Source: Mactromeris polynyma | Lineage: Eukaryota; Mollusca; Bivalvia; Venerida; Mactridae | Reading direction: 5' to 3' | DNA: 64,000 bases | NCBI GenBank assembly: GCA_032209605.1 | Contig: JASFXZ010000028.1 | Span: 5,590,941 to 5,654,940 of the forward strand | In this document: positions 10,458 through 22,128 of the stretch, one piece after another | Numbering within the stretch: position 1 is the stretch's first letter | How the letters are laid out: every line of letters begins with the position of its first letter | Notes under the pieces: generated by a model | The model's database searches: none | Told to the model about the DNA's origin: nothing | The model's input: only the letters and a program-made list of their open reading frames with translations | Translations under genes and position numbers: made by a program

Positions 10458-11980
10458 GTATGTGCAAGTATTTTATGATTGATAGTAAGTTCATGCCTCG
10501 ATTGATAGTCAGGATGTGTTTGAATTTTGATAATTGTCAGGATTGTTTCGAAATAATGTTACATCAATGTGGAAATAAGATATTGAGAAATATGTCATTG
10601 AATCCTTATTTGTAGAAGTTGTAGTCAATTGAAGTGTGTGTGAATACTTTTTATATAGAGTGAACCTGTGAAGAGCAAAGCCTGTTACAATATCTCCTGT
10701 AGCGATGATGAATGGATTTTGTCACACAACTTCACAAGAATTTTCCTCATCTGGAAAGTGGAAACTCATCTACTACTTCAACATTTTAAGTTCTATAAAT
10801 GGTTCTGATCTGCTGCAAAAGTAGGTCATAAGAGTTAAACATGGATTTTAAATAGGGATGTCAACGAATATTCGAATATTCGAATATTCGTTTTATCTTC
10901 GAATATTCGAATCCTGTTTCAATATTCGAATATTCGGAAAAATATACTTAATAAAAAAATTGATGAAAATAAAATTGTTTGTTTATTTATTGCCGACCCC
11001 GATTTGTGTAATAAAGGATGTTGTTGTTGGTGTTGAAATATACGCGCTTGTAAAAGTGTCATTGTGTATATTTGGGGGGTGCTAATATAATCGATAATCC
11101 GTTAATTACTGACCGTTTTTAACAGTTAGATAGTCCATAGTCTCAAATAGAAGAAAGTAGGTGTTTAATTGTCGGTAATTTTGTTGTTGACGAAAGGTGT
11201 AAAAAGTAGGCAGTTAAAACCATCGACAGGGACTTGAGTTAACGACTCGCTTTTTAATTAAGGAAGATCAAAAATGTAATTGAGAAAAGAAACATGCCGA
11301 AAAAATGGGGTAACGGGAAACAACATAATTTACATACTAATTTTTCACGTAGGTCATATCATCCAATTCATGCTTTATTTGCAAACTAATGAACAATTGA
11401 CGAAAACAGAACATATAAACACTTCACAAAGATATTCATAAACACGAATTTTGGCATTCAGAAGATGATATGTTAACTGCAATAACTTCATTCGTCAGAG
11501 TCTTAACTTCCGGTGAAAACAAAAGTAGAATACACACAGCACGTAAGGAACTTTGGTATATGAAATATTATTTTTTTAATAATTTTGTCTAAGTTGTGTC
11601 GATCGAATATTCGAATATTCGTTCGAAATGAAAAACGAATATTCGAATACCTGATTTGCTATTCGTTGACATCCCTAATTTTAAAGTAAAAAACATTGTA
11701 AATCTTCTTGTGCAAAACTATAAGGTGTAGGTGTAGAGCTTTGATATTTGATGTACAACATTGTGTTTCCAAGATATACATTATTAAGTTGCTTCTAAAA
11801 ACATTGTTGCAAGGGACAGCGTTTTTGTTTGTGCATTTAGTGGATACTGTACGTGACAACTTGACATGAGTTTTGAGTCTGTTACATCAATTGGATTGTA
11901 TTTTTGCTGATATTTAATTAGTTTGCAGTTAATTAGTTCTGAAAACAAATTGACAAAAACTTTATATCTTTGTATTTCAG
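10458..11980 (+). other. Intron 2 of the U1 NLR-like gene, carrying a hAT-like insertion
   Basis: Intron between the two exons that together encode the HEPN motif. It holds the 825-bp element at 10853-11677. U2 lacks that element but has its own about 1.27-kb extra segment (32054-33327) at a different point of the same intron. Confidence 0.8.
10853..11677. mobile_element. hAT-like non-autonomous DNA transposon
   Basis: 825 bp bounded by inverted ends TAGGGATGTCAACGAATA and its complement TATTCGTTGACATCCCTA (with one small change). Subterminal GAATATTCGAATATTCG repeats occur at both ends. It is flanked by a perfect 8-bp duplication ATTTTAAA (10845-10852 and 11678-11685). U2 has the uninterrupted GGATTTTAAAGTAAAA at about 33564, a direct empty site. 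An 8-bp target duplication with TAGGG-type ends is typical of hAT elements. No transposase is encoded. Confidence 0.92.
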
Positions 11981-12049
11981 CTCATGCACAGAGATACAGT
12001 GTTTATATCTGAGACTGACTTTGATGATAAATGGAAAGAATTAAGTGGG
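11981..12049 (+). CDS. U1 exon 3: end of the HEPN domain with the R-x4-H histidine
   Basis: A 69-bp phase-0 exon (TTTCAG/CTCATGCAC to AGTGGG/GTAAAT), encoding 23 residues starting L-M-H. Joined to exon 2 it gives R-N-N-L-M-H, the R-x4-H motif (residues 154-159) that marks HEPN ribonuclease active sites. The acidic tail FDDKWKEL follows. It was identified by splice phase and by the copy at 33849-33917. Confidence 0.82.
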
Positions 12050-13040
12050 GTAAATATGTGTTAAATTGATTTTATCTACTTGGATATTGTATTTTAACTT
12101 TAAACCTTTAAAATCATATAATGTGGTATAAAAATGGATTAAAACATAGTCATACAAGGGCTTTTCTAGCTGTCATACACGTCCATACACCCTGTAGGTC
12201 CTATTTTTCCCACTTCGAGAGAAAATAGTGTAATTAAAATAAGTCAAATTTTAAGGGAAAAATTTGACAAATAAACAAATAAGGCACAAACCAGCCATGT
12301 AGCAGTTAACATTGATTGTTATTAGTTTCGTTTACTGTGATTGTCAGCCTGTTTCAGGTCAGAGTTGGGCATAAAACATTTTGTGGTTCAAGTTTCCCGA
12401 CCCTACCATACGTTTTCTGATCCTGAAATGATGAAAAGAAAATCGATTAATCGTTGATATTGGATATATCATATGATATTTACATGTATATAAGACAGTT
12501 AATAATAAAGGGCCATGCCTATTGTTTATGTGACTGAGATCATCATTATTTAATCAGAGAATTTGAGGTGCATGTGTGTTTATTATGTCAAAATTGTTTA
12601 AATATGTTCTAAATAATTCCTGAAAAGTGTGAAATTTCACAAGTTGCATGTGTCTTTTCAATTAACAATGTGTAGTAAGCCCCTGTTGTCTTCAATGCCT
12701 CATTTACGCGGCAGGCTGATTTATTTAATGGACTCTGACATTGCTACATCATAGAGTAAAGGCACTTCTTTGCACATGTATCCAGTATTACCAGATCATG
12801 TGAACTTACTTAACTGTGATACCCATGTCTGAGGAATATCAAGATATTTCATTCAATACTTAATAGGCTATGGTCAAGATGAAAGTCACTGTTACCATAT
12901 AGAAGGGCATTACCTGTCATTCTGATTGACACAATATCATAAAAGTTAAACATAGAAAGCTAACATGATGACCTAGGTGATGTTACCTAACAATTCATAT
13001 TAAACACCTGATGTGTGTTTCACATGCACTATATTTTCAG
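12050..13040 (+). other. Intron 3 of the U1 NLR-like gene
   Basis: No feature is recognised. The ends align with U2, but the middle (about 12490-12870) is replaced in U2 by an unrelated segment at about 34365-35130. Confidence 0.6.
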
Positions 13041-13491
13041 ATCCTAACTAGACTTAATAAGACCAGTGGAATTACTGATTTATCAGCATTAATTGTCAAT
13101 GCTAGAGCAATGGATATAGATGAAGAGTTGACAGATAGGCTAGATAAGACGTTGAAAGCATGGGATTCATTGGACCAAGACGTGATGTCAAAATTAGACT
13201 GGGTGGAGAAAAGGTGTGCAGATGGTCATGATAGAGTTGTAAAAAGGATAAAAACTGTCAAACAGGGAGTTGCAACAGTGCAACAAGAAGTGAAAAAAGG
13301 GTTGTCAACAGTGCAACAAGGGTTGTCAACAGTGGAACAAGAAGTGAAACAAGGGTTTTCAACAGTGCAACAAGAAATGCAACAAGGGTGGACCACCGTA
13401 CAACAAGAGGTGACAACAGTGCAACAAGGGCTGGCAACAGTGCAAGAAGACATGAAGAAACTGAAAAGCTTTCCTACTGAGGATGCAAAAG
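13041..13491 (+). CDS. U1 exon 4: coiled-coil linker
   Basis: The exon (ATTTTCAG/ATC to GCAAAAG/GTATAT) encodes 150 codons. After TRLNKTSGITDLSALIVNAR comes a run of repeating V-x-x-V-Q-Q units of 11 and 7 residues (for example GLSTVEQEVKQ, GFSTVQQEMQQ, GLATVQEDMKK), a hendecad/heptad coiled coil expected to mediate self-association. It is 33 bp longer than the U2 exon, exactly one 11-residue unit. Confidence 0.85.
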
Positions 13492-14748
13492 GTATATAAT
13501 GTTGTTTTTCTTATTTTGTGATAGCAAACATAACAAGTATGCTCATGGTGAGCTTATGTGATTGATTTGTGTCTTTCATTGGTCTGTATTCAACACAAGA
13601 GGTCACATATTTGTTCAATCCCGATCAAGTGGTCTGAATATCTGCTTTATTACAAATGAGGTGGATTTGATATTTGGGTTATCTTTCTAAATAATTGGGT
13701 TAAATCATACAGTCATAATTACCAGTCTAGAGCAACAAAGTCAGAATTATTTTCTTTATGAATAAAATCCACCTTACAAAGTTGCTGATGTAATCAAGGA
13801 GAGTGATTCAGATCAACCCTCTTGTTCATTCTAGATGAATACAGTAATTGATGGTCTTTTAAAACCAAGGCTAAAACAAAAACTATTAGCATATACTCGT
13901 ATATTTAACAATAATATTTTTGGTCAAAATGGTTTTTCTGTTTATTGTAAAGAATTGGTGTTATTAATTAGCATAGCCTCTCATACAAGTTGCCCAGCAA
14001 TAGTCTCTTGTTCAATGTTTTAACATTGCCCATGTATAGTGGTCAACCTGTGTCTGTCTGCACAAGAGCCTGAGGTCACAATTTAGTCCTATTTGAATTG
14101 AAGCTGGTCAGTATTAGTGTCATGATATATCAATATATTGCAATATGCAGTAAATTATCTAGTCAGTACATCAACATATTAGCCATCATCTGAAATGATA
14201 ACTGTTTAGTTTTAGCTCAGTATAATATGTATTATGTTCATTTGGAGTAGAAAAATGTGTTCAAATGAGAAAGCATCTGCTTTCATAGCTTAGCAACTAA
14301 AGTAGTGCAATATATTGTGGTACACTTCAGGCATATTGTGACACATATATATGGCAAAGGAACCCTATTGATTTTGGGGTCACAGGGTCAAAGGTCAATG
14401 TCACAGGGTCCATTGTACATAAACCGTTTCCCATGAGAGGGCATAATGTTTTACAAACTTCTCATGTTTAGTATAATTATGTCAGTCTTAACAATTAGAA
14501 CAGAAAAATGGTCAATGTGAGGTTGTAATTGTGTTTACAAGTAGATGTGTATATTCATGCCTTCCTGTGCTGCCATTTGGGTGGGGCTGTGTACTTTGTA
14601 AGTGGTATCCTTGCTTCCCTTTGGGTGGGGCTGTGTACTTTGTAAGTGGTATCCTTGCTTCCCTTTAGGTGGGGCTTCGTACTTTGTAAGTGGTATCCCT
14701 GCTTGACTTTGATATTCATTTTAATTGACCAAAGTTTATAATTTTCAG
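13492..14748 (+). other. Intron 4 of the U1 NLR-like gene
   Basis: Closely matches U2 36919 upstream. It differs mainly near 14575-14700, where U1 has three tandem copies of a 51-bp unit. No other feature is seen. Confidence 0.6.
14570..14705. repeat. 51-bp tandem repeat, nearly three copies, only in U1
   Basis: The unit contains TGGGTGGGGCTGTGTACTTT followed by GTAAGTGGTATCC. U2 has one unit at 36820-36870 interrupted by an A-run, so the expansion occurred after U1 and U2 separated. Confidence 0.85.
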
Positions 14749-17472
14749 ATCTCAAAAATCGTCTTATGAAGATGTACCAGGAAGATTGTTGTACCTTGCC
14801 AGTGTTACCTTTGTGTGATGATGATGAAGATGAGGTTGATCTTTTATCTTTTTATCAACCTCCATCTCTGTTCCATGTTCCTTATCACAGAACTGAGGAG
14901 AAAGAAGAACAATATCGAATTTCCTCTTACAAGGAAATATTTAGTAAGGGGGATCATTGTTTCAGTAATGTATTTATTACTGGTGACGCGGGTGTTGGTA
15001 AATCATCCCTCTGCACGTGTATGTCGTTGCTTTGGAACAAGTCACAATGTAATGAAAAAGTTGATGATGAAGTTACACAGAAGAATATTGAATTCATGGC
15101 AAAATTCGACTTTACATTTTTTGTATCTCTTCGAGATACTGATAGAAACGATGTGATAACAATGATTGTAGAACAGGTATACTCTGAAACAGAATGTGAT
15201 GGTAAAATGAAAGAATTATGCAAACTTGTTGAAAATACTTTGAATGAACATGTTTGTCTTGTAATCTTAGATGGACTTGACGAGTGGACCTCAAAAACTA
15301 GTCGTAAAAAAAATGCGCGCTACCTGACAAAAGAACGGTAGAAAAGAGCTCTTTTTTAATAACATGCCGACCGTATAAAATAGAAACTGTTAGGTTGTCG
15401 CACAAAGATCTTGATCGTCAAGTCCAGATGAGAGGAATTTGTGGAAAGTCAACAAAGCGTTATGAGGAAGAAATTGTGGCTCGTTGCAATAAGGCAAATG
15501 GTGAAAACAGAAGTCCGAATGACTTTGTTAGAGAAGTTAAAAAGTGTGGACTTTATAACCAGTTGTGTATACCAGTAGTTGGGTCACATTTGGTAGCGAT
15601 TTGGTTTGAATGTGAACTGACTGACAGTTCGAGAGCACTTATATACAGTAACATATTGGAAATGCTCTTTGAACGAGCTGAAAAGAGAGGTATTCATTTG
15701 CCATCTGCACCATTATGTAGTGTTCACTCGCAGGCCTTATCTATTTCAAAAATTATTTTGCACTTTTAGAGAAAATATGTTTTCTATCATTTAGATCATT
15801 GTTCAAATTAGACAAATATGTATTAGTTCTTGTATGCACTAGAAAACAGTTAATGTCAGAACCTTATTTTTTCTCAGATGAAGAAATGGATTTCTTGTGC
15901 AAGATTGGCATCTTATCCAGAAACAAAGTAATTGGTCAATTTGGAAAACAAGAACACAAATTGTCGTTTTTGCACAAGAGTTACCTTGAATATTTTGCAG
16001 CATTGTTTGTATCTTCATTTGACAGCAGTAATGCATTTGATAATGTTGTTAAGGAATGGACCACAATCAATGATATTGTGCAATATCAAAAAATTTTCAT
16101 CTTCCTTACTGGATTTTCTTGTGAAAAAGTAAAACTTTTGTTTGAGGATATATACTTGAGAATATCAGATGATTTAACTTGTTGCAGAAGAAATGCTATA
16201 TTTCACACTAATAATAGCAATGCTTACACAAAACAAATCGTGTCACTACAAAGTATGGTTATCAATTGTTTCAAGCAAGTCAGTAGGTCAAGTAATCCAA
16301 ACTTTTCATTGAAACTTGAAGACTTTATTTTTGATTATGATGATTATCCCACGTTTCGGAATACGATTCTGAATACGTATGCTATGAATACGTATTTAGT
16401 CGATATCTCAGACTCTGATATTATTGATAGTTTATCTGGTGATGATGAATCTTATACTGATAGGTCTTTGCAACAACTTTTATGGTTAAATAGAACATGT
16501 ATACATTACTTACGTTCAGTTCATGGTAAATATTTTGTTGAGATTGATCAGATAAAAAATCTACCAATTTTACATGTTAGTACTATGTGGGCTTATGAGG
16601 TATGTGCTGAAAAGTTCACTGAGTGCATGTTACAGAATCAATCCTCACTGAACACTGTTTGTATTGAAAGCGGTATTGGAAGCTTGATACCAGAATTACC
16701 TGTGAGAAATCTCCAACATCTGACATCATTGTCCTTGTCTAGTGTTAAAATACAACATAACCATTTACATAATCTGGTGAAATTTCTGTCTGACAATGTT
16801 CTCGTTGAAAATATCAAATTGTCCGGTGTGTATTGTGATAATCACCAGTGGTATGATAGTGACTGTACATTGACTCTAAATCTTCCACATCATACAAAAC
16901 TCACTTCATTATGTCTGCGGGATGTTAATATTTTATGTAACAATGTGAACAATTCTAGTTTAATGTCCCTCACATTGTCAATACCATCTGAGAGGATTGT
17001 TAGATGTTATATTGATGTATTTAACTGTATGAAGTATTCACAACTTGAACATCTTTTTATCGATACAATGTGCAGGTACCAGTTAGAGTTCAATGCATTG
17101 AAAACATTGGCTTGTGCAGTGAAAACTCTTCCATATATCAAGTCACTAACACTGTACAGCATGGAGTTACCTGATGATGTTTTATTACAACTACATCCTG
17201 ATGTAACACAAGTGAAGATAGGGCTGCGGTGTGTCACAATGAGTCGTCAATGTTTTCATTGTTTCATTGAAAGTTTTGTAAACAATAAATCTGTGATAAA
17301 AGTTGAGTTACGTAAGTGTACGATTACATCAGTTGATGGAGAAACTCGCAGAGAACTGTCGGAGGAGGAGTCGCTGGATTATATGTCTGAGTATCTTACA
17401 TCAATACCTACAGTAAACATCACAGGTCATGCTGGTACATGGTTAGAGTTTGAAACAACGAAGTGTCAGTAA
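14749..17472 (+). pseudogene. U1 exon 5: NACHT-LRR exon with two frameshifts
   Basis: The acceptor is AATTTTCAG/ATC at 14748 and the stop is at 17472. Frame 1 (to 15341) holds the P-loop GDAGVGKSS and Walker B ILDGLDEW. Frame 2 (about 15342-15723) covers the NACHT helical region. Frame 3 (about 15724-17472) holds the winged-helix-like part and the leucine-rich repeats, where LTSLSLSSVKI and LTSLCLRDVNI are recognisable units. Breakpoints are the short A-run at 15306-15313 and the 13-bp deletion after 15723, both judged against 36919-39632. The segments stay highly similar to U2 outside the breaks. Confidence 0.88.
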
Positions 17473-18224
17473 ATGTTTGCTTTTGTTTTTGTAAACATTT
17501 CGTGTAAAAAGAACATATTATAAACAAAATTGATGAACATGACAAAAATGACCGTAACTTTTTTATTACTGAACATATACGCATTGCATGACCATGCATT
17601 TTCTTACTTACATCTTTTCTTACAAGATTATTCACGTTTAGATGCATAATTCAATAATATTTTATTGTTGACGTTTTTGGTGAATTTGATAATTTCTATG
17701 TAATGGTCGTAGTGTTTGACTGTGGATGAGGACTATGTACTCCATAACTGATTACAGTATACAACATATGTCATCCACCTCTGATTCATGTAGGGAAGTT
17801 GTCAGTTGCTTCCGGAAGTACAAGTTGGTAATGGTTGGTAACACAGGGACACTAGATTGATCAAATAGCCATCGCATATTACTGAAATGTTGAAAAAGTG
17901 TAAAACACCAACATAGCCATTGATTGAATGTAATGTGTTCTGATGTTATGTTTGGTTTGTGGAAAAGCTCGTAAAATGTCGTTGTGGTCACTTTATACTG
18001 ATATAGAGTTACATTGTTACATTGGGTGCCAAAATATTGATGTTTGAAAGCTATGGTCTGTACATGAATGGTTGAAATACGTGAGAGTCATTTATTGTGT
18101 CCTCATAGTTTTATAAATTTGAGAAAATCTCAGTATGCATTGAATCAGAATGTACTGATAACTATTTCATGTCAAATGTATGCATTTAAAAAAGTGTTTA
18201 TTTGGCATTTCCCTACCATGCAAA

Positions 18225-18480
18225 ATTTAGTGTGATGTTTAATAGAGGGTGTTGCTCAAGAGGTGGATGCTTTTGAGAGGTTACACTGTAGTTAGTGTGA
18301 TGTTGAAGAGAGGGTATTGATCAAGAGAGGGCTGTATTAGAAAGGTTGCACTGTAGTGTGTTGTTGAAGGGAGGGTATTGATCAAGAGAGGGCCTCTGTC
18401 GAGAGGTTGCACTGAAGTTAGTATGTTGATCAAGAGAGGGCCTCTTTGTAGAGGTCACACTGTAGTTATAGTGTTGGAAT
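18225..18480. repeat. About 60-bp tandem repeat, four imperfect copies
   Basis: The unit contains GAGGGTATTGATCAAGAGAG followed by GAGGTTGCACTGTAGTTAG. The U2 counterpart is at 40395-40640. It lies in the presumed 3' region of the NLR-like gene. Confidence 0.8.
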
Positions 18481-19548
18481 GATGTGGTAAATATTTCATG
18501 CATGTTGTATTTAGATGTTTATTCTCACCTTTGTTCGAATGTTGAAAGTCATTTTATTACACATCGTAAATTTCTTTGATGTTTACTTATTGCTTAATTA
18601 TTGTGATATTTTATTCTTAGAATATTGATGATTATCTGCATACCACTTTTTAGTTTAGAAATATATCATTTGTTACCAAACTACCAGTCTTGTTGTTATA
18701 ATATTCTGTTCTATGCACCATTCAAGGGTGGCATATCTTATTGTGTCTGTCTATCCAAACGGTCGCATTTTGATGTCCGGGCTACATCTCCAAAACCTGC
18801 AGCTGAATTTAAATGAATTAGAAGAATGATCACTTCCAAGTCTATTTTTGTGTATTCTGATCAGCGCTTGAAGGCTGATGGTCTAGAGGTCGCATGACAT
18901 TACACACCTAGATTTTGTGATTGCGTTTATTTTGTTAGAGCAGACTTAACATATTTCTAGTTGGTTTGTGTCGCTCATAAAGTATAAAGTCGATGAACTT
19001 AAGTTTTGAAACAGTATATAAATACATGTCGGCGTATGAAAATTTGCACGAAAAGTTTGGCATCACTCTCATCCCAGGGAAAACATAGTTAATGACCTTT
19101 ATCGGAAGAAATTGAGTGATGTTCCGACTTGTGTTCAGTTCTAATTAGCCCCGCATACGTGTCTCTGTACTCCGACTTTTACACGCGTCTTCGTAACATA
19201 GAGATGTGATGTCCGTGGCTGGACTAAGTTCTAATGTACTCTAGATAGTGTCTTGCAATTGTCCAGAAAATGAGTTTGAGTGAATATTCCGGAAGTAAAT
19301 TTTACACGTAAACCTTGACTATTGTTGATACGTTGATGAAGTTTATAAATATGTTCATGACATTTTCTTATTTTATTGTTTTAGTCTTCGGCGTCTGTCC
19401 GTCTATCTGTCTGTCCACTTTTAGCTTGTTCGCACTTCATCTCGATTACTGCTGGTTGGATTTCAGCCCAACTTCATATGATCGATCAGCGTCAAGTGTA
19501 GTTGTGCATCCTAGTCATTTCGTTTTGCTCAGATAATTTTTCACTGAG

Positions 19549-19925
19549 TTATGGCATAATATTTCGGAGAAGTTCGATAACCAGCCATATCGCTGGAGTC
19601 ACTCGGGAGTTATCGCCCTTTAATTATAGTAATTACCTAAAATAAATCTTGTCTGATCAATAACTTTAGAAGAATTAGGCCAATCATCACCAAATTCAGT
19701 CAAAATGTGTATTGGCATAATATCTTGGACAAGTTTGATAACCAGCCATATCGCTGGAGTCACATGCGACTTATCGCCCTTTGATTAAAGAAATTACCGA
19801 AAATTTGTCTTGTCTGATCAATAACTTTAGAAACATTTCTCCAATCATCACCGAATTTGGTCAGAATGTGTATATATCGCTCTAATCACTTAGGAGTTAT
19901 CGCCCTTTATTTATAGCTATTACCT
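19549..19925. repeat. About 170-bp tandem repeat, two and a half copies
   Basis: The unit contains ATAACCAGCCATATCGCTGG, GAGTTATCGCCCTTT and CTTGTCTGATCAATAACTTT. Present in U2 at 41702-42085. Similar GAGTTAT-rich blocks occur at 28670-29000. Confidence 0.75.
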
Positions 19926-20524
19926 AAAATGTGTCTTATATAATCATTTTTACACTGATTTTTTTCACACTCCAGTGACATAACCGTAGAACGCTCTTGT
20001 CCTTAATCTTTAAAGTCCTTCCCAAAACTAGATAGGCCTAGTCTCCCTTAGAAAATCACCGCTTACATCCCCTGATTACTTCGTCAGTACATTTGTATTA
20101 TCTACCTGATGATCCAAAGAGAAAATTATCGACACGCACTATTGGGTGATTTGAGCTTAAGCGTCACCGTCCGTATGTCTTTCAACACCGGTGTTCCAAA
20201 AATTGTCATTTTGTTAAAATTCAACCATTGTATACGAAACACTCGAAAGCAAGTTTTTAAACAAGAAGTTTATTCTTCACTAGTGTTATTTCTACCGAAA
20301 ACTGTAGATAAAAGTTCGAATTTCTGCTCATAAAAATAATACGATCAATAATATACAACATGTACAGATATCATTATAATGGCGATTTTACGCCTATTAA
20401 ATGTAGAATTTCGCGATTTTGACAACAACTAAACTTTGTAGATTCATTCAGAAACCAGTCGTACCAGTAGCAAGAGCGCGTGACGTCTTCCGGAGTTGAA
20501 TTGATAATGGGATATTTCCCTACA

Positions 20525-20760
20525 TGCCAGGTTTAAAACACGGCCAGGCCGCAAATTACGGCCAAAATGGAAAGGAAAACACGGCCACCCCCTTAACTTC
20601 TTTATTCTTTAAGATATAAATTGAAATTATTTAAATTAGAAGTTTATAAAATTTTGGTATAAAAGTCGGACCGTTTTTTTATCAAAATTACGGCCAAAAT
20701 GGAAAACACGGCCACCCCTCTTAACTTCTTTATTTTTTAAGATATCCTAAAAAATTTGCA
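20525..20760. repeat. Imperfect direct duplication of about 150 bp
   Basis: Two copies of a segment with AATTACGGCCAAAATGGAAA, then AACACGGCCACCCC, then TTAACTTCTTTATT. The same pair is found in U2 at 42715-42925. Confidence 0.7.
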
Positions 20761-22128
20761 TATTAGAGGGCACCCTCGTGGCTATCCTAAACGATCAAAA
20801 TTACGCCGAAAAGGGAAACATTAGGAGGCGTAATCATCTTTAATCATGATTAATCGCATCACCCCTATAATTGGATTATCACACCTCTGGACATAATAAA
20901 CGAATTAGATTTAGTCTGTATATATTGTTTACTTCATTTGTACACTTTTGGTGCTAAAACATCCATTTCACATTAAACACAATACCAATGACACATTAGA
21001 GAATAGTTACTCACTTTACATGTAAACTATTTGGATCCCCGCTAGATACGATACTGAGTACAACGAAAATGAATACGCATAAGAAAATAAATGCGGTGAC
21101 GATTAAACTCAAACCTTTTATGCAAATGCGGTGAACTATTTCTGTAGGAATGCGGCGAAAATGTGTACTTCAAAAGAATAGAACGAATCTCAAATAAAAC
21201 ATGGAGAGAAAGCAGGCACATTAAGATTGAAAACTGTCACGTGATACACACTAAATGACCCGGTGCGGGCGCGGTTTTTCTGTTCAATCGTATCGACCGG
21301 ATGAATTAAAAGAGAGATAATAATTGAGTTGCTACAGGGAACGCCACGTACATAAGACAATGCCTCCCCACACAGACCTCCGGGAAAACAACAATCCATA
21401 AAACATAAGGCACTTGAGGAGGTTAAAGGATACATATGTTAGGGAACAGAGGCGCAAGGAATGGCCTGGAGACCATATGTAATAACTAGGAGAATCAAAG
21501 AGGACATACAGTGCAGGGGGAATTAATGGATGGAAAAGATCACAGGGCAAGTGAAGACAGCTGGCAACAATAGGCCAAAACTGGGCAGGAAATAACTATA
21601 ATAACACTATATAAAGTAAAACAAATGCACAGGGAAAGGGAAATATAACATACATTGAAAACACAAAAAGAAATAATGATCATACAGCGAATTACACACT
21701 AGGAACTGTCAGTAAAAATACTGGGGGTTTAAATCGTTTTAACAGCTATCTAACCTCACACTTAATCGCTATATATGGTCATTGATTTCCAACATATACA
21801 CATGAATTGACTAAGTAGGCAGTAAGTAATCATTAAAAGCAATTAACCATTACGCACATAACAACAGACAGGGGAATAATTTCTGGAGACACACCTAATA
21901 TACTATAATAAAACATTGTATAATACGGCAGCTTGTGTGTACATATGGAGTTTGCCACAGTAAATTATAACGAAAATCTCATTTGATGTATAAGGTATTG
22001 AGTTCATTTGCAGCTTAATCGGTGATAGACTTATTCGATTACGGCAAAATATACGTATAATGTTTACTCAAGTCGTCACTTGACTCTCCCGCTTATGCAA
22101 TTACCAAACGGCATATAGTTGTTGGAAT

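Larger units (their letters stand above)
8122..17472 (+). pseudogene. HEPN-NACHT-LRR NLR-like gene, U1 copy, disrupted in the last exon
   Basis: Five coding exons (8122-8230, 10099-10457, 11981-12049, 13041-13491, 14749-17472) splice in phase with GT-AG sites and correspond one to one with the U2 gene at 29915-39632. The layout is a leader with a 2A-like motif, a DZIP3-type HEPN domain, a coiled coil, a NACHT NTPase and leucine-rich repeats. Exon 5 is broken twice relative to U2. A run of eight A at 15306-15313 (nine in U2) shifts the frame and leads to a stop near 15341. A 13-bp deletion after 15723 shifts it again. The exon therefore occupies three frames and the product would end shortly after Walker B. 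All splice sites and both P-loop and Walker B motifs survive, so the damage is recent, or partly a sequencing error at the homopolymer; the 13-bp loss is harder to explain that way. A truncated HEPN-NACHT product remains possible. Confidence 0.85.
5013..22128. repeat. Long tandem duplication unit U1
   Basis: The sequence from about 5013 to 22128 is repeated, with high similarity in exons, introns and flanks, at 24525-44296 (U2). Shared landmarks in the same order are TTTTAAGAACACCGATACAG, the 45/48-bp minisatellite, the five NLR-like exons, the inverted-gene-free 3' region, and TTATGCAATTACCAAACG at the end. Differences are point changes plus discrete indels, several of them clear mobile elements. 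U1 ends exactly where the terminal inverted repeat of the 22129-24524 element begins. Confidence 0.9.
17473..22128. other. 3' region of U1 with internal low-copy tandem repeats, no gene recognised
   Basis: It aligns throughout with 39633-44290 in U2. It contains the repeat blocks listed separately (18225-18480, 19549-19925, 20525-20760). Short open frames here are not preserved convincingly between the two units. A late stretch of CACTTGACTCTCCCGCTTAT marks the end of the unit. Confidence 0.6.

Noticed and set aside
13226..13453. Cys-rich minus-strand open frame (also at 35503-35697)
   Set aside because: Antisense shadow of the repetitive coiled-coil exon.
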